From assembly GCA_013407085.1 (NCBI GenBank), contig JACCGJ010019961.1:1-64000 (forward strand): a stretch of DNA of 64,000 nt, in the 5' to 3' direction. The notes under the pieces are model-generated. The model was given only the letters and a program-made list of their open reading frames with translations. It had not been told where the DNA came from and searched no databases. Made by a program: the position numbers and the translations under genes. Every line of letters begins with the position of its first letter. Position 1 is the stretch's first letter. Positions 31,250 to 41,500 of this stretch are shown here, piece after piece. Origin of the DNA: Atriophallophorus winterbourni. Lineage: Eukaryota; Platyhelminthes; Trematoda; Plagiorchiida; Microphallidae.

Positions 31250-31743
31250 TTACGCGAAAAAATAGATGGATGTGCATATTCCTCTAGAAAATGTATATTC
31301 CGTAGTGCACCATCGATCCATTATGTGTAGGATTAGAAAATTAAACCTACACGGCGACAGCTTTGTTTCATAGAATCTACAAATCCTGTCACACAGAAAA
31401 GAAAAGTTCGCGATCGTTATCATTCAGAAACGGATACTAACCAGGGTTCATACTCTCCACTCTATCCGCCTCCACACAGAAAAGAAATAGTTCTCTGGCA
31501 ATGAGAAATCTGTAAACCGCTTTCTTACCTCCAATTTGGTACTCTGGTATCTTCCGTAAATAAAACAGATCCATCTGAAATAAGGAAAACGGATAAATTT
31601 GCATTTGTTGCTGCTTTGAACTCAAAATGTATAAGATAGCCGTTGAAACAATTATAAGAACGACATGAGAATTCGAACTCACCTTGCACCGAAAACAATG
31701 TGCTACACACAAGCAGCGTACAAGCAATGGCTGAATATGTCAT
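31250..31743 (-). CDS. Small secreted protein gene, three exons (copy 1), micro-exon-gene-like
   Basis: Predicted exons: 31743-31683 (61 nt, ATG to phase 1), 31574-31529 (46 nt) and 31385-31250 (to TAA), about 80 residues in total. Exon 1 encodes MTYSAIACTLLVCSTLFSVQ, a typical signal peptide. Donors are CAAG/GTGAGT and GGAG/GTAAGA; acceptors are TTTTCCTTATTTCAG and TTTTCTGTGTGACAG. Introns are 108 and 143 nt. The mature part is basic to neutral with four cysteines, all in exon 3. A TATA box lies about 55 nt upstream of the ATG and AATAAA 28-30 nt after the stop. No homologue recognised. Short exons plus a leader exon recall helminth micro-exon genes, but exon 2 is not a multiple of three. 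Choice of the exon 3 acceptor is the least certain step. Confidence 0.55.
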
Positions 31744-31795
31744 CGTGCTAGTAATTCGATATATGCGATATTCGTCAGCATTATAATCGGACTAC

Positions 31796-31801
31796 TTTAT
31801 A
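31796..31801 (-). promoter_or_regulatory. TATA box of the small secreted protein gene (copy 1)
   Basis: TATAAA on the minus strand, inside the palindrome CTACTTATAAAGTAG (31792-31806), 53-58 nt upstream of the ATG. The same element lies at 35839-35844 and 62567-62572. Confidence 0.55.
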
Positions 31802-32172
31802 AGTAGACATTTTCTCTCGCAACCAAACGGAATTCTTGTATTGATTTTGTACGTTTTATGTGCAGTTGAATGTGCGCATTCAACTAACCAATGAATAAAC
31901 ATTAACAAAAAGTGTATCCTACGGATGCCAGGAAATAATGTCCACAGCAATCGGATGATTTCAGTGAAAAATATCACGCATCTGCAGTCTAAAAGAAGTT
32001 AGAAGATTACTAGTATTGACTTTCGGATGATGGAACCCAACCACTGCTCTCTTTGCTGTTGAAATAAAACAGATAGTAAATCTGTGTCACTACATCGTGT
32101 GTGAACAGCAGCGTAAATAACGCATTTGAATATCGGAAACTTAGGCTTAGCTTGAGCCGGATCTCACTGTTT

Positions 32173-32219
32173 CCACATGATGACAGAAACAGAAACAGAC
32201 ATTCAGAAACCGGTAGTGG
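32173..32219 (+). ncRNA. Degenerate hammerhead with expanded helix II (unit 1)
   Basis: CCAC-AUGAUGA, a 22-nt middle part, then GAAA-CCGGUA-GUGG. Helix I and III parts match HHR-B, but C3 is replaced by A and the middle does not pair well. Copies at 36216-36262 and 62944-62990. Inactive relic. Confidence 0.5.
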
Positions 32220-33182
32220 TGTGCATGTAATGTTGATGTAAGTAGCACAATATATTAGGATTCTCCTATTGTATCAATCAACAAACACGGTCACTGAGTG
32301 TATATGTTGTGATTTCAGGAATCAGGTTTCGCATTCGTAAAGCAAAACATGGCTTTGTGGGCAAAATTTCTTAGCTTTATTCACGTCTGACTGCAGCGTT
32401 TTAGGATTCGATTGCAGTGATTGGAACATTGGATGAGTGCTTCCCTACAGGACACTGAACTCAACATCCCACACATTATGATTTTCAGAAAAATCGTGAA
32501 ACTCTTGGCGGTAAGGTCCTCCTCTACATGCTTATAACCATCAATTTGATATACTTTTCTCCCCTTGAGTTCGATATATCATATTCATTGTATGGCTGGC
32601 GTGATAACCATAACCGACGCATAGCACTAATGTGTTGCCCCATTATTCAACATCTGCCGATGACAATGGTCATCCTAATGCAATACTTGTTGTCATTAAG
32701 CTCCCATTTCTCACATTCGCTCACACTAGTTGATTTTAAGGAACCGATACTTTGCACACACATTGCGATTACCGATTCTTCTGAAGGCTTAGGGCAAGAA
32801 ACATAGACCTACACATCACTTTACAACATTGTACTACAACCAACATAATTTTGATTAGAATAAAACTAGTCTACCGTGAACCTCATTCTCTTGAACGAAA
32901 ATGGGCAACCATCATATATAACTAGGAACTATGAATATTTTCGAGCGCTTATCACTGCACATATATGTCATTTCTTAGAACTCCCATCAGTTAAAAAGGA
33001 AAAGTTTTAATAATAACTCCGTTTCCTGATGGATTTGTCACTAAAATTGAAAATCATAGGCAACAGACAGCGTATAAATAGCCTTTTGGGAGCAGTACAC
33101 ATAACAGAATGTGTCAAAGTTACGCGGCCTGGTTTAACTACTTGGAAGATCCATCACGTCTCATCATTAAGAAAAATGTTTG

Positions 33183-33343
33183 TCGGTCATCGTCAAAATG
33201 TGGTTCGAATCACACCCGAAGCGGATGGTGTGAACTTCTGTTGAGCTCAGATATGAGCTTCCATTATGGACCCTCGTAATCAAATTTGTGTATAGTTAGA
33301 TATGTTTGGCATGGATGAGTAGTCACAAATTTAAACAACATAT
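33183..33343 (+). repeat. HHR-C SINE-like fragment (B1 unit 2)
   Basis: Duplicate of 29140-29300, carried along by the 4043-bp tandem duplication. Confidence 0.65.
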
Positions 33344-33421
33344 TCTATCAATATCGCTTGAACAACAATGCCCATCAGATCTATTTGGTGTTAGCCTACA
33401 CTGTATCCATTGGAATTAACT

Positions 33422-33778
33422 GGCACGGAGATCTTTCCGGTTTGCCGACAACAACAGATGTTGGTGGGTCCATCTGGACTGGTCACGCAAACACAGCTAC
33501 TTAAATATACCGTCTAAAATCAGTTTATCATCACTAAACTGCGATCGATAAAACGCTGGACGTTAGTACATGTCGTTAAGACGTGGGACAACAATGCTGA
33601 TGATTGCGGTTCGAATCCGACTAACGAAGCGGAGGTTATGCATTGATGATGAGCTCAAGTTAGAGCGATTGTCGACTCCGGTACTTCCAATATGGACCGT
33701 CTTGATCCACTTTGTGAATAGTGAGATGGCTTTTGCAAGGATAACTTGTCACAAGTAAGAACGACATATTCTCCAAAT
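33422..33778 (+). repeat. HHR-C SINE-like copy with degenerate hammerhead (B1 unit 2)
   Basis: Duplicate of 29379-29735 with minor substitutions; here the B-box-like part reads GGTTCGAATCC and is closer to consensus than in unit 1. Confidence 0.7.
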
Positions 33779-34202
33779 ATCATTTGTTATGAATCCCAAA
33801 TAATTTGTACATGCACCTCAACAATATCCGGCGTGCTATAATGTAAACAGTCCTACTGACCTATCCTACATGCTTAGCGACATTATTTGAAAATTGTGCA
33901 AACGCTTTCAAAAAAACTTGCTTAAGTACTCACGAGGGATGTGAGCAACATATCACTTTGGTACTCACGAAACTGTTGACACATTGGACGTTTCTCAAAT
34001 CTAACACCAGCAGCCCGTGCCGATTATTTACGAAGAGGAATACCCTCTAAACGTTATTGAACAAAATTATTAACAACGAATAAAACTGGAATACAAAATA
34101 TACTCCTCAAACATTTGCACAATCTGTATTCCGAAGTGGCAATACCGACGTCTGACGTGTTCAAGATAATGTTCAAACAGAGATTCAATCATAAAATAAT
34201 TA

Positions 34203-34613
34203 AAAATACCCTGATTTTTCTGACCTACAAGGGAGGTGAAACAACAGAATATGATAATCTAACGCCCGCTAGATTTGTCACCAGCGCTATCTAAATCAAT
34301 GCAGTCCACCATAGCTGATGCTTGCGGAATCACCTTGAGATCACTAACCGAATCTCTGAATCACAGCATGCATTCGGGAAAAACGATCTATAGTAACAAA
34401 CTAGCTGTTAGCAAAAAAAAGCATGGTCTCAGCTAATAAATGCTTGCAACTCCGTTAACTTAATTTATATTTATTTATCAAAAGCATTCGAAATATATAA
34501 TGACCAACTGCTCTTGTCGAAAATTCTAACCTACGTAGTTCAGGGTAAACTCCAGTTATTATACATTTGATTTTAACGAGAAAATGAACTATCCTAATTT
34601 TCCCTGCATAGAA
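34203..34613 (+). pseudogene. LINE reverse transcriptase relic (B1 unit 2)
   Basis: Duplicate of 30160-30570, with a longer A run near 34420 that shifts the frame. Confidence 0.55.
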
Positions 34614-35292
34614 CATTCCTGCATTCCTATTTACAGTGCTAAACATCCCGCTTCTATCCGTATGACTCCTCTTAGCCAGCGGGGACTGTAATTACTCAAC
34701 TGTTTTCACTGTGTCCATCTGTAATTTGCATCCGCTGTCCGATCCACTTGACTCTGTAATTAATAATCATGCATACGAATGATCACGCGTGTTACTGTTT
34801 ATCCCACACAGAAGCGAATGCCAGATTGTGACGATATCAACATCATCATCTTTGTTTTTCGCATTTTGCTAGGAATCTTTTATCCAAACATCACATCGTG
34901 AGTTCATTCCATGTATCGCTTATTCTCTTCTACTTTACAAGTTCAACCGTGAAACTTGTTTAACGAGTGCTAAGCAATTATAGAATTCGTGATCAGCGAT
35001 TCAATTCCACAGTAATTGATTTGTTGTGCACTGAGTCCATGATTTAAAGTTCATTCATCTTATTATCAAGTTCTCTGGAAGTTTATAAAATATATACCAC
35101 CGAGAAAACAAAGAAAGAAAATCAGCTTATAAGTGAAACGGTTCAACATTTTCCTAGAAAATCAAACCAAGGATTGAGGCGCTAACATTATTTTGATCTT
35201 GGCTACGTTTGATAAGCCTCAAAAATAAAATAATATACAACAGTTATTTCGAATTGGGTTTATTCATTAATCAATAATTAAGCACAGTTTTT

Positions 35293-35786
35293 TTACGCGA
35301 AAAAATAGATGGATGTGCATATTCCTCTAGAAAATGTATATTCCGTAGTGCACCATCGATCCATTATGTGTAGGATTAGAAAATTAAACCTACACGGCGA
35401 CAGCTTTGTTTCATAGAATCTACAAATCCTGTCACACAGAAAAGAAAAGTTCGCGATCGTTATCATTCAGAAACGGATACTAACCAGGGTTCATACTCTC
35501 CACTCTATCCGCCTCCACACAGAAAAGAAATAGTTCTCTGGCAATGAGAAATCTGTAAACCGCTTTCTTACCTCCAATTTGGTACTCTGGTATCTTCCGT
35601 AAATAAAACAGATCCATCTGAAATAAGGAAAACGGATAAATTTGCATTTGTTGCTGCTTTGAACTCAAAATGTATAAGATAGCCGTTGAAACAATTATAA
35701 GAACGACATGAGAATTCGAACTCACCTTGCACCGAAAACAATGTGCTACACACAAGCAGCGTACAAGCAATGGCTGAATATGTCAT
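35293..35786 (-). CDS. Small secreted protein gene, three exons (copy 2)
   Basis: Exact counterpart of 31250-31743 in the second tandem unit: exons 35786-35726, 35617-35572 and 35428-35293. Splice sites, signal peptide, TATA box and AATAAA are all preserved, and I see no coding difference from copy 1. Confidence 0.55.
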
Positions 35787-36215
35787 CGTGCTAGTAATTC
35801 GATATATGCGATATTCGTCAGCATTATAATCGGACTACTTTATAAGTAGACATTTTCTCTCGCAACCAACCGGAATTCTTGTATTGATTTTGTACGTTTT
35901 ATGTGCAGTTGAATGTGCGCATTCAACTAACCAATGAATAAACATTAACAAAAAGTGTATCCTACGGATGCCAGGAAATAATGTCCACAGCAATCGGATG
36001 ATTTCAGTGAAAAATATCACGCATCTGCAGTCTAAAAGAAGTTAGAAGATTACTAGTATTGACTTTCGGATGATGGAACCCAACCACTGCTCCCTTTGCT
36101 GTTGAAATAAAACAGATAGTAAATCTGTGTCACTACATCGTGTGTGAACAGCAGCGTAAATAACGCATTTGAATATCGGAAACTTAGGCTTAGCTTGAGC
36201 CGGATCTCACTGTTT

Positions 36216-36262
36216 CCACATGATGACAGAAACAGAAACAGACATTCAGAAACCGGTAGTGG
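36216..36262 (+). ncRNA. Degenerate hammerhead with expanded helix II (unit 2)
   Basis: Same as 32173-32219, with the same C3 to A change. Confidence 0.5.
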
Positions 36263-36391
36263 TGTGCATGTAATGTTGATGTGAGTAGCACAATATATTA
36301 GGATTCTCCTATTGTATCAATCAACAAACACGGTCACTGAGTGTATATGTTGTGATTTCAGGAATCAGGTTTCGCATTCGTAAAGCAAAAC

Positions 36392-37639
36392 AGAGAGTTT
36401 TGGTGCTTGGTAAACACACATTTTGGATAACAGACTGATTCTAGACCTTAGGTTAAGGACGCTACGAATTATACGCACGAAAAGCTCAACATTTCACTTT
36501 ATTTTCCGCTTAACTTAAATCATGATCAAACTGTAATTCATCAAATCTCGGTGTATTGCAACACGTCCTATCAAAGATTGATTTCGGTAAAACTTTTCAA
36601 CCACGATTACGCTAATCCATTAATCTCATAAAACGAGAGAACGCGTTTTGGTCAAACGTGATTATTACACGACTGACAATGGAACACAACACGCGACTAT
36701 GTTAAGTAAGCAAATACTGTTGGCAGCATGTCTGCCCCAGTTGTCACTTTGATCTGATTTCATCATCGATTTCGTGTAAACCGGTCCACTTCATTTCCTA
36801 ACTATGCACTGCTTTTTTGGCCGAACTTGACCGGTAGGGCGGACTTCAATAAAATGTATCTGTAATCTCAATTCTTACGGCAAAACAAAACAATGAGCTT
36901 CAAATGCATTGCATGATAACGAGGTACATTGGAAAACAGATATAACCTCCCGAGAGTTAATAGTGACAAACAGCATTGGTCGTTGCTTATTTATCGATTT
37001 TCAATATGAAACACAACCGATTCTAAGTGTGTGATGTATTCAGACCGTTGATGCAGTAAGTTCCTTGTGATTAGAGGATGAATTTTAGTTTGAATAATTT
37101 TGAATGACAGCATAAGATCCTCGGTATATGTCCTGACGTAACATCTTGTGATTTTAGATTGGACATATGCTCGTTGAAAAGATACATCCAAAAACATATT
37201 GTCAATTGGGTTGTACTATTTTGAAACGTTTTGGAGGAGTTCAACATCCATTCATACCTATGGATTTAATAGCGTTGAATATTTCAAAGAGGTCGTACAT
37301 TTGTATTGAGCATCTGGAGTAATGCTGATAATGCTTTTTATCAGAACCAAAATGGGGCAAATTTTATTATGCATTTAGTGGCAATACTGTCCACACTTGA
37401 GTTTAAATTTCACTCAGAGGCACTGTTTTTTGTTAGAGTCTAGACCAAAAATTTGCAAACCAAGCAGATACGATGGTGCTTGGACTTTCTGTTCTGCGGC
37501 ATTTTACATTTCTTAGGATTAGATGGCAACTTACTGGTCAGGGACGAAAGTATAATTTGAACCGATGCTAGTGAAATGGCATACATTCGACAAACCAAGC
37601 AACACGTTTCCACAATGTATTGTCATCAGTGGATAATAT
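36392..37639. other. Right part of block B1 and flank; no gene recognised
   Basis: Shared with 63119-64000 up to 37271. A 68-codon frame at 37197-36991 (minus) is conserved in B2 but shows no domain, and the copies are too similar to test selection. 37272-37639 is single-copy here. Confidence 0.4.
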
Positions 37640-38552
37640 CAAGATTCAAGATTCAAGATTTTTGGTTGAAAAAGCAATTAAATTTACAATAACCACAGGG
37701 TGGAAATATAGTTACAAATGTATATATATAAGTATAGATAAAATCAAAATCAATGGGATGGTGATAGCTTATTAATAGTTTGGGGCAAAATTCGGATTAG
37801 CTCTCATATAATCGTTAAGTTTTGATTTGAATAATGATAAACTGTTTGAGCTTACCAAATCGGAAGGCAGTGAATTCCAAGCAAAGCGCACACGTACCGA
37901 ATAAAAATATCTGTCTCAGTTCCGTTTGGAATGTGGTATTTCCAACCTGCAACCATGGCCACGGCTGTTGCTGGAAGTTCGAAGGTGGAATAATATACCC
38001 AGGGGGTGAAAACAGTTGTGAGTATTTATTATGCGAGGATGAGATCAGCACGCATTCTCCTTTGTGCAAGTGTCCTCATTTCCAGTCGTCTGAGTCGCCC
38101 GGCGAATGGCATATTTCCGAGACCAATGACAAGCTTAGAAGCTCTCCGGTATATGCGATCCAGGAGTAAGATATCTTTTTGGAGCCATGGTGTCCAGGCT
38201 TGTGCGGCATAATCTAGAACCGGGTGTATATATGTATTCATCATGAGAGGAAAACACCCCGGGGAAAAACGTCCAAATATCCGCCGTAGCATGCCTGTGC
38301 AGCCGAGACGCGCTTTTGTAAACGGTTTCGCGTTGTAGACCATTTTTCAAACTGCCGCAAATCCAGACACCGAGGTCCTTTCCTTCTTCGGTGTACTCCA
38401 GGTTTATGTCGACGAGCTTGTATGGATAGGAAAAGCCAAGATCACGACGAATCTGATTCATTTCGACTTTTGCATATTCATTGAGAGTTTATTTTTAGAT
38501 GACCAGTTTAACAAAGCAATCAAATCGTTTTGCAGCAAGATACAATCGTCAA
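37640..38552 (-). mobile_element. CR1-like LINE, 3' part (left of the LINE insertion)
   Basis: Minus strand: RT thumb region beginning DDCILLQNDL near 38550, then YTEEGKDLGVWICGSLKNG, later LDYAAQAWTPWLQKDILLLDRIYRRASK (frameshifted), to a C-terminal FKSKLN-like end. The 3' tail of ATTCAAG-type repeats (minus: TTGAATC) is near 37643-37665. It completes the CR1 whose 5' part is at 43388-47418; the two were separated by the insertion. Confidence 0.85.
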
Positions 38553-41500
38553 CATAAACATGTTGCTCCTTGTTGAGCGATCCCCTTGTCTAACTCGTGA
38601 AGCAGTCCCTGCATTGACGTACAATCTCTTACGACTATCTTATTCTGCAGTCAATCTTAGACACACCACCAGGCTGCAGTATTTCGCTCCAGCCGAGCTA
38701 AAGTCTCGACTGGCTGGTGCAAACACGTTTGCTTACTTTTTGACATGACAATTCTCAATAAGTAAACATGGTGAAAAGGTATTCTTGGCTTCAATCATAC
38801 AGGCTATCTCTGATTGTTCTGGTTCAAAGCGCTTCCCTGTAGTGTGCAAGAATCGTTGCTACGTTCGCTGTTAAATAGAATAAAAAGTATTAGAATTTTC
38901 AGCCACATCTTGTATGCATGATTACCGTCCGCCTCCGACATGGATTTCGGTTCTTTCACCGATGCATATTGCAAAAATATGATGAGACTCAAACGAAATT
39001 AAAATTTACGAACCCTACTTCACGTGGAATCGGGCCTTCGACCTCATCCGTAACAGTTGTTTGTGATACTGTTGCACAACCGATAAAAATCTCTGCGTGA
39101 TATGAATTTAGAGTTCACGCCCCGTAAATAGAATCTTAGTAAATGCTGATGATTCAACCCTAGTGGTCCGAGCAGTCATCGTAATTGTATCATGTTGAAC
39201 GGCTATTTATCACGTGCCTTCCAGCACAATCGATTAGAGAACATGTTGATCGATCAGAACGGATTCAAATTTGGACGTAACATCAATCATCTAAACAAGG
39301 TTATACTTGAATGCCACTGTTGCAAGTTCCAAGGTTGTCAAAGCCGGGGCGGTTTTGGGGATAAGCTCCCAATTCTAAAAATGCTCCAATGGCACGCGTC
39401 TCATATAGCCTCTGGCAACCAAGTCCAGCTCCTGGCTTGCACGCGTGGTCCTGTGCGACCCGGCGGAACTGCTTCTACTGACAGGAGAATGGGCGAAGGC
39501 GGCTGACTGGCGCCTCAAAACCAGCATGCTTCGGGCAGGTGGAGCTCGTAAGTCCATGTAGGCGGTCCACCATGGGGAAGGAAAACCCTTATCTCAAACC
39601 TCCACTGCCTTGTGGCTACATCAAATCATGGAAAAGGCTTCAGGAGTCAACCTCGAGGAAAAATCCGGAGCCGGAGTCCCGTTAGGCAGTCCGAAGTTTT
39701 TTTACAACATCGTCCTGCCAACTTTTGCGACGGCATCGTTGTCCAAACGTATCAGCCTAGCTGTTCCTTTGGTTCCGATGGTGCCGTGGAGAGGGAGCAC
39801 TTGCTGCATGGGCAACAGCTAGTTCTCCACTTTGAACTGCCCTGGCGTACATCACAACGCACCAATGGAGAGGACACTCCATTCCGCTTCTGCGGATAAT
39901 AACACGGGAAGCAGCAGATACCGGTTAAAAGCTATGGCTCGATTGGCGTAGAGCTCAGCGCCTGGGGCTGCTTTCGACGGTGGGAGAGACTTTCAGGTCT
40001 CATTGGACGGCTACCGCCCGCCTCAAGCTGGGCAGCCCCCAGCCAATATGGTGCCGTCTCGCCACGGTCTGCTATCCTCATTGGGTGCATGGGGATTAGG
40101 AATCAACCGACAAGCAGACTGTTATTTCCGCACCAGCGAAACCAACTACGAAAAAACAAATGTCATTTCTGAAACTGGGAACCTGGAACGTCCGGTCCAT
40201 GCTTCCTGGATTTCACGACGACGTCTCGAATATCAGAGGCGTAAGAAAATCTGCTGTTATTAATAACGAGTTAAAGAGACTAAAGGTCGACGTGGCAGCC
40301 CTACAAGAGACGCGATTACCAGACACTGGTAAGCTGACAGAAAGAGATTACACGTTTTTTTGGAAAGGAAGGGGTTCTGATGAGCCTCGACTGCATGGAG
40401 TTGGGTTTGCCGTTCGAAACGACCTTCTAAAAGCAACTGAACCGAGCAGCAGCGGGAGCGAACGGATTTGGACTCTAAATCTGAGGTGCATTACTGGTAC
40501 CATTACGTTGGTAAACGTTTATGCGCCGACGCTCTCTGCGACGACTACTGAAAAAGACGCTTTTTATTACAACCTCGCAACAGTCCTGAAAAACGTGCCA
40601 CAAAGAAACTGTGTAGTGGTATTGGGTGATTTCAATGCTAGAGTTGGTGCGGATTACGAATCTTGGCAAAGCTGTCTCGGGAAATTCGGTGTAGGTAAAA
40701 CTAATGAAAATGGACTACGCCTTTTAGAATTATGCACACAGTTCAGTCTCTGTGTTAGTAACACTTTCTTTCAAACAAAACCACAGCATAAGGTCTCTTG
40801 GAAACATCCTCGCTCTAAGCACTGGCACCAGCTTGATCTTATCCTTGTTAGGCGCACTAATATAGGAAGCGTACTTCTCACCAGATCATATCAAAGCGCA
40901 GACTGTGACACTGATCATTCACTGGTTTGTGCAAAACTGAAGCTTTCCGACACGAGATTTCACCGCACCAAATTGTCTGGTAAGCCTAGGATTGACGTCA
41001 CCCGCATGTGCGAACCTAATCTAGCTGCGCGATTTGCAAAAGCCTTCACAGCCGAGTTCAGCAAGACAACCCCACTTGAATCGGCTTCAGAAAACTGGGA
41101 ATCGATTAAAAACAGCATATGCCGAGTCGCACTTTCCACTTTCGGTCCGAAGAAAGCTCGAACGAGCGACTGGTTCGAAGCAAAAGCTTCTGAGATGACT
41201 GCTGTGTTGGATGAGAAACGGTCAGCATTCTTGAGGTTCAAAGGTATGCCAACAGATGAAAACTTACGACTTTTAAGAGCAGCCAGAAATAAGGTCCAAC
41301 AGACTGCAAGGCGATGTGCAAATGACTACTGGACAGAAATTAGCCTTAGTATCCAAAAAGCTGCGGATACTGGAAATTTTCACGGCATGTATGATGGGAT
41401 CAAGAGAGCCATTGGTCCAAACAAACATAAAATGGCTCCCATTAAGTCTGTATCTGGTGACCCGATTGTGGACAAAACTCAGCAGATGGAAAGATGGGTA

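Larger units (their letters stand above)
28306..32348. repeat. 4043-bp tandem duplication, unit 1
   Basis: Followed directly by unit 2 (32349-36391) at a constant offset of 4043. Apart from a few substitutions and one short A-run change, the units are the same. At the junction, CAAAA is followed by CATGGC; only one or two bases are shared with the original flanks, which fits end joining rather than recombination between long repeats. Confidence 0.92.
32349..36391. repeat. 4043-bp tandem duplication, unit 2
   Basis: Second copy of 28306-32348. Its right end continues into sequence shared with B2 (63119 onward), so this unit holds the original right junction and unit 1 the original left junction. 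Confidence 0.92.
26503..37271. repeat. Segmental duplication block B1 (partner of 53866-64000)
   Basis: Near-identical to B2 apart from three differences: B1 carries an extra 4043-bp tandem unit, B2 carries the Gypsy fragment, and there are small indels. The left edge lies inside the PLE coding sequence, of which B2 keeps only the start. The right edge is at or beyond 37271, because B2 reaches the window end there. Coordinate offsets are 27362 (26.6-28.1 kb), about 30775 (28.1-32.3 kb) and 26728 (second unit to 37.3 kb). Confidence 0.9.

Noticed and set aside
31792..31977. 61-codon minus-strand frame upstream of the small gene as an additional first exon
   Set aside because: It ends at a stop near the TATA box and has no good donor; the TATA-ATG arrangement at 31743 makes it unnecessary.
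28486..33244. Conserved plus-strand frames of 92 and 71 codons repeated in the 4-kb units
   Set aside because: Conservation is explained by recent duplication of the whole block. The 71-codon frame overlaps the SINE-like fragment, and B2 lacks the 92-codon frame because of substitutions.
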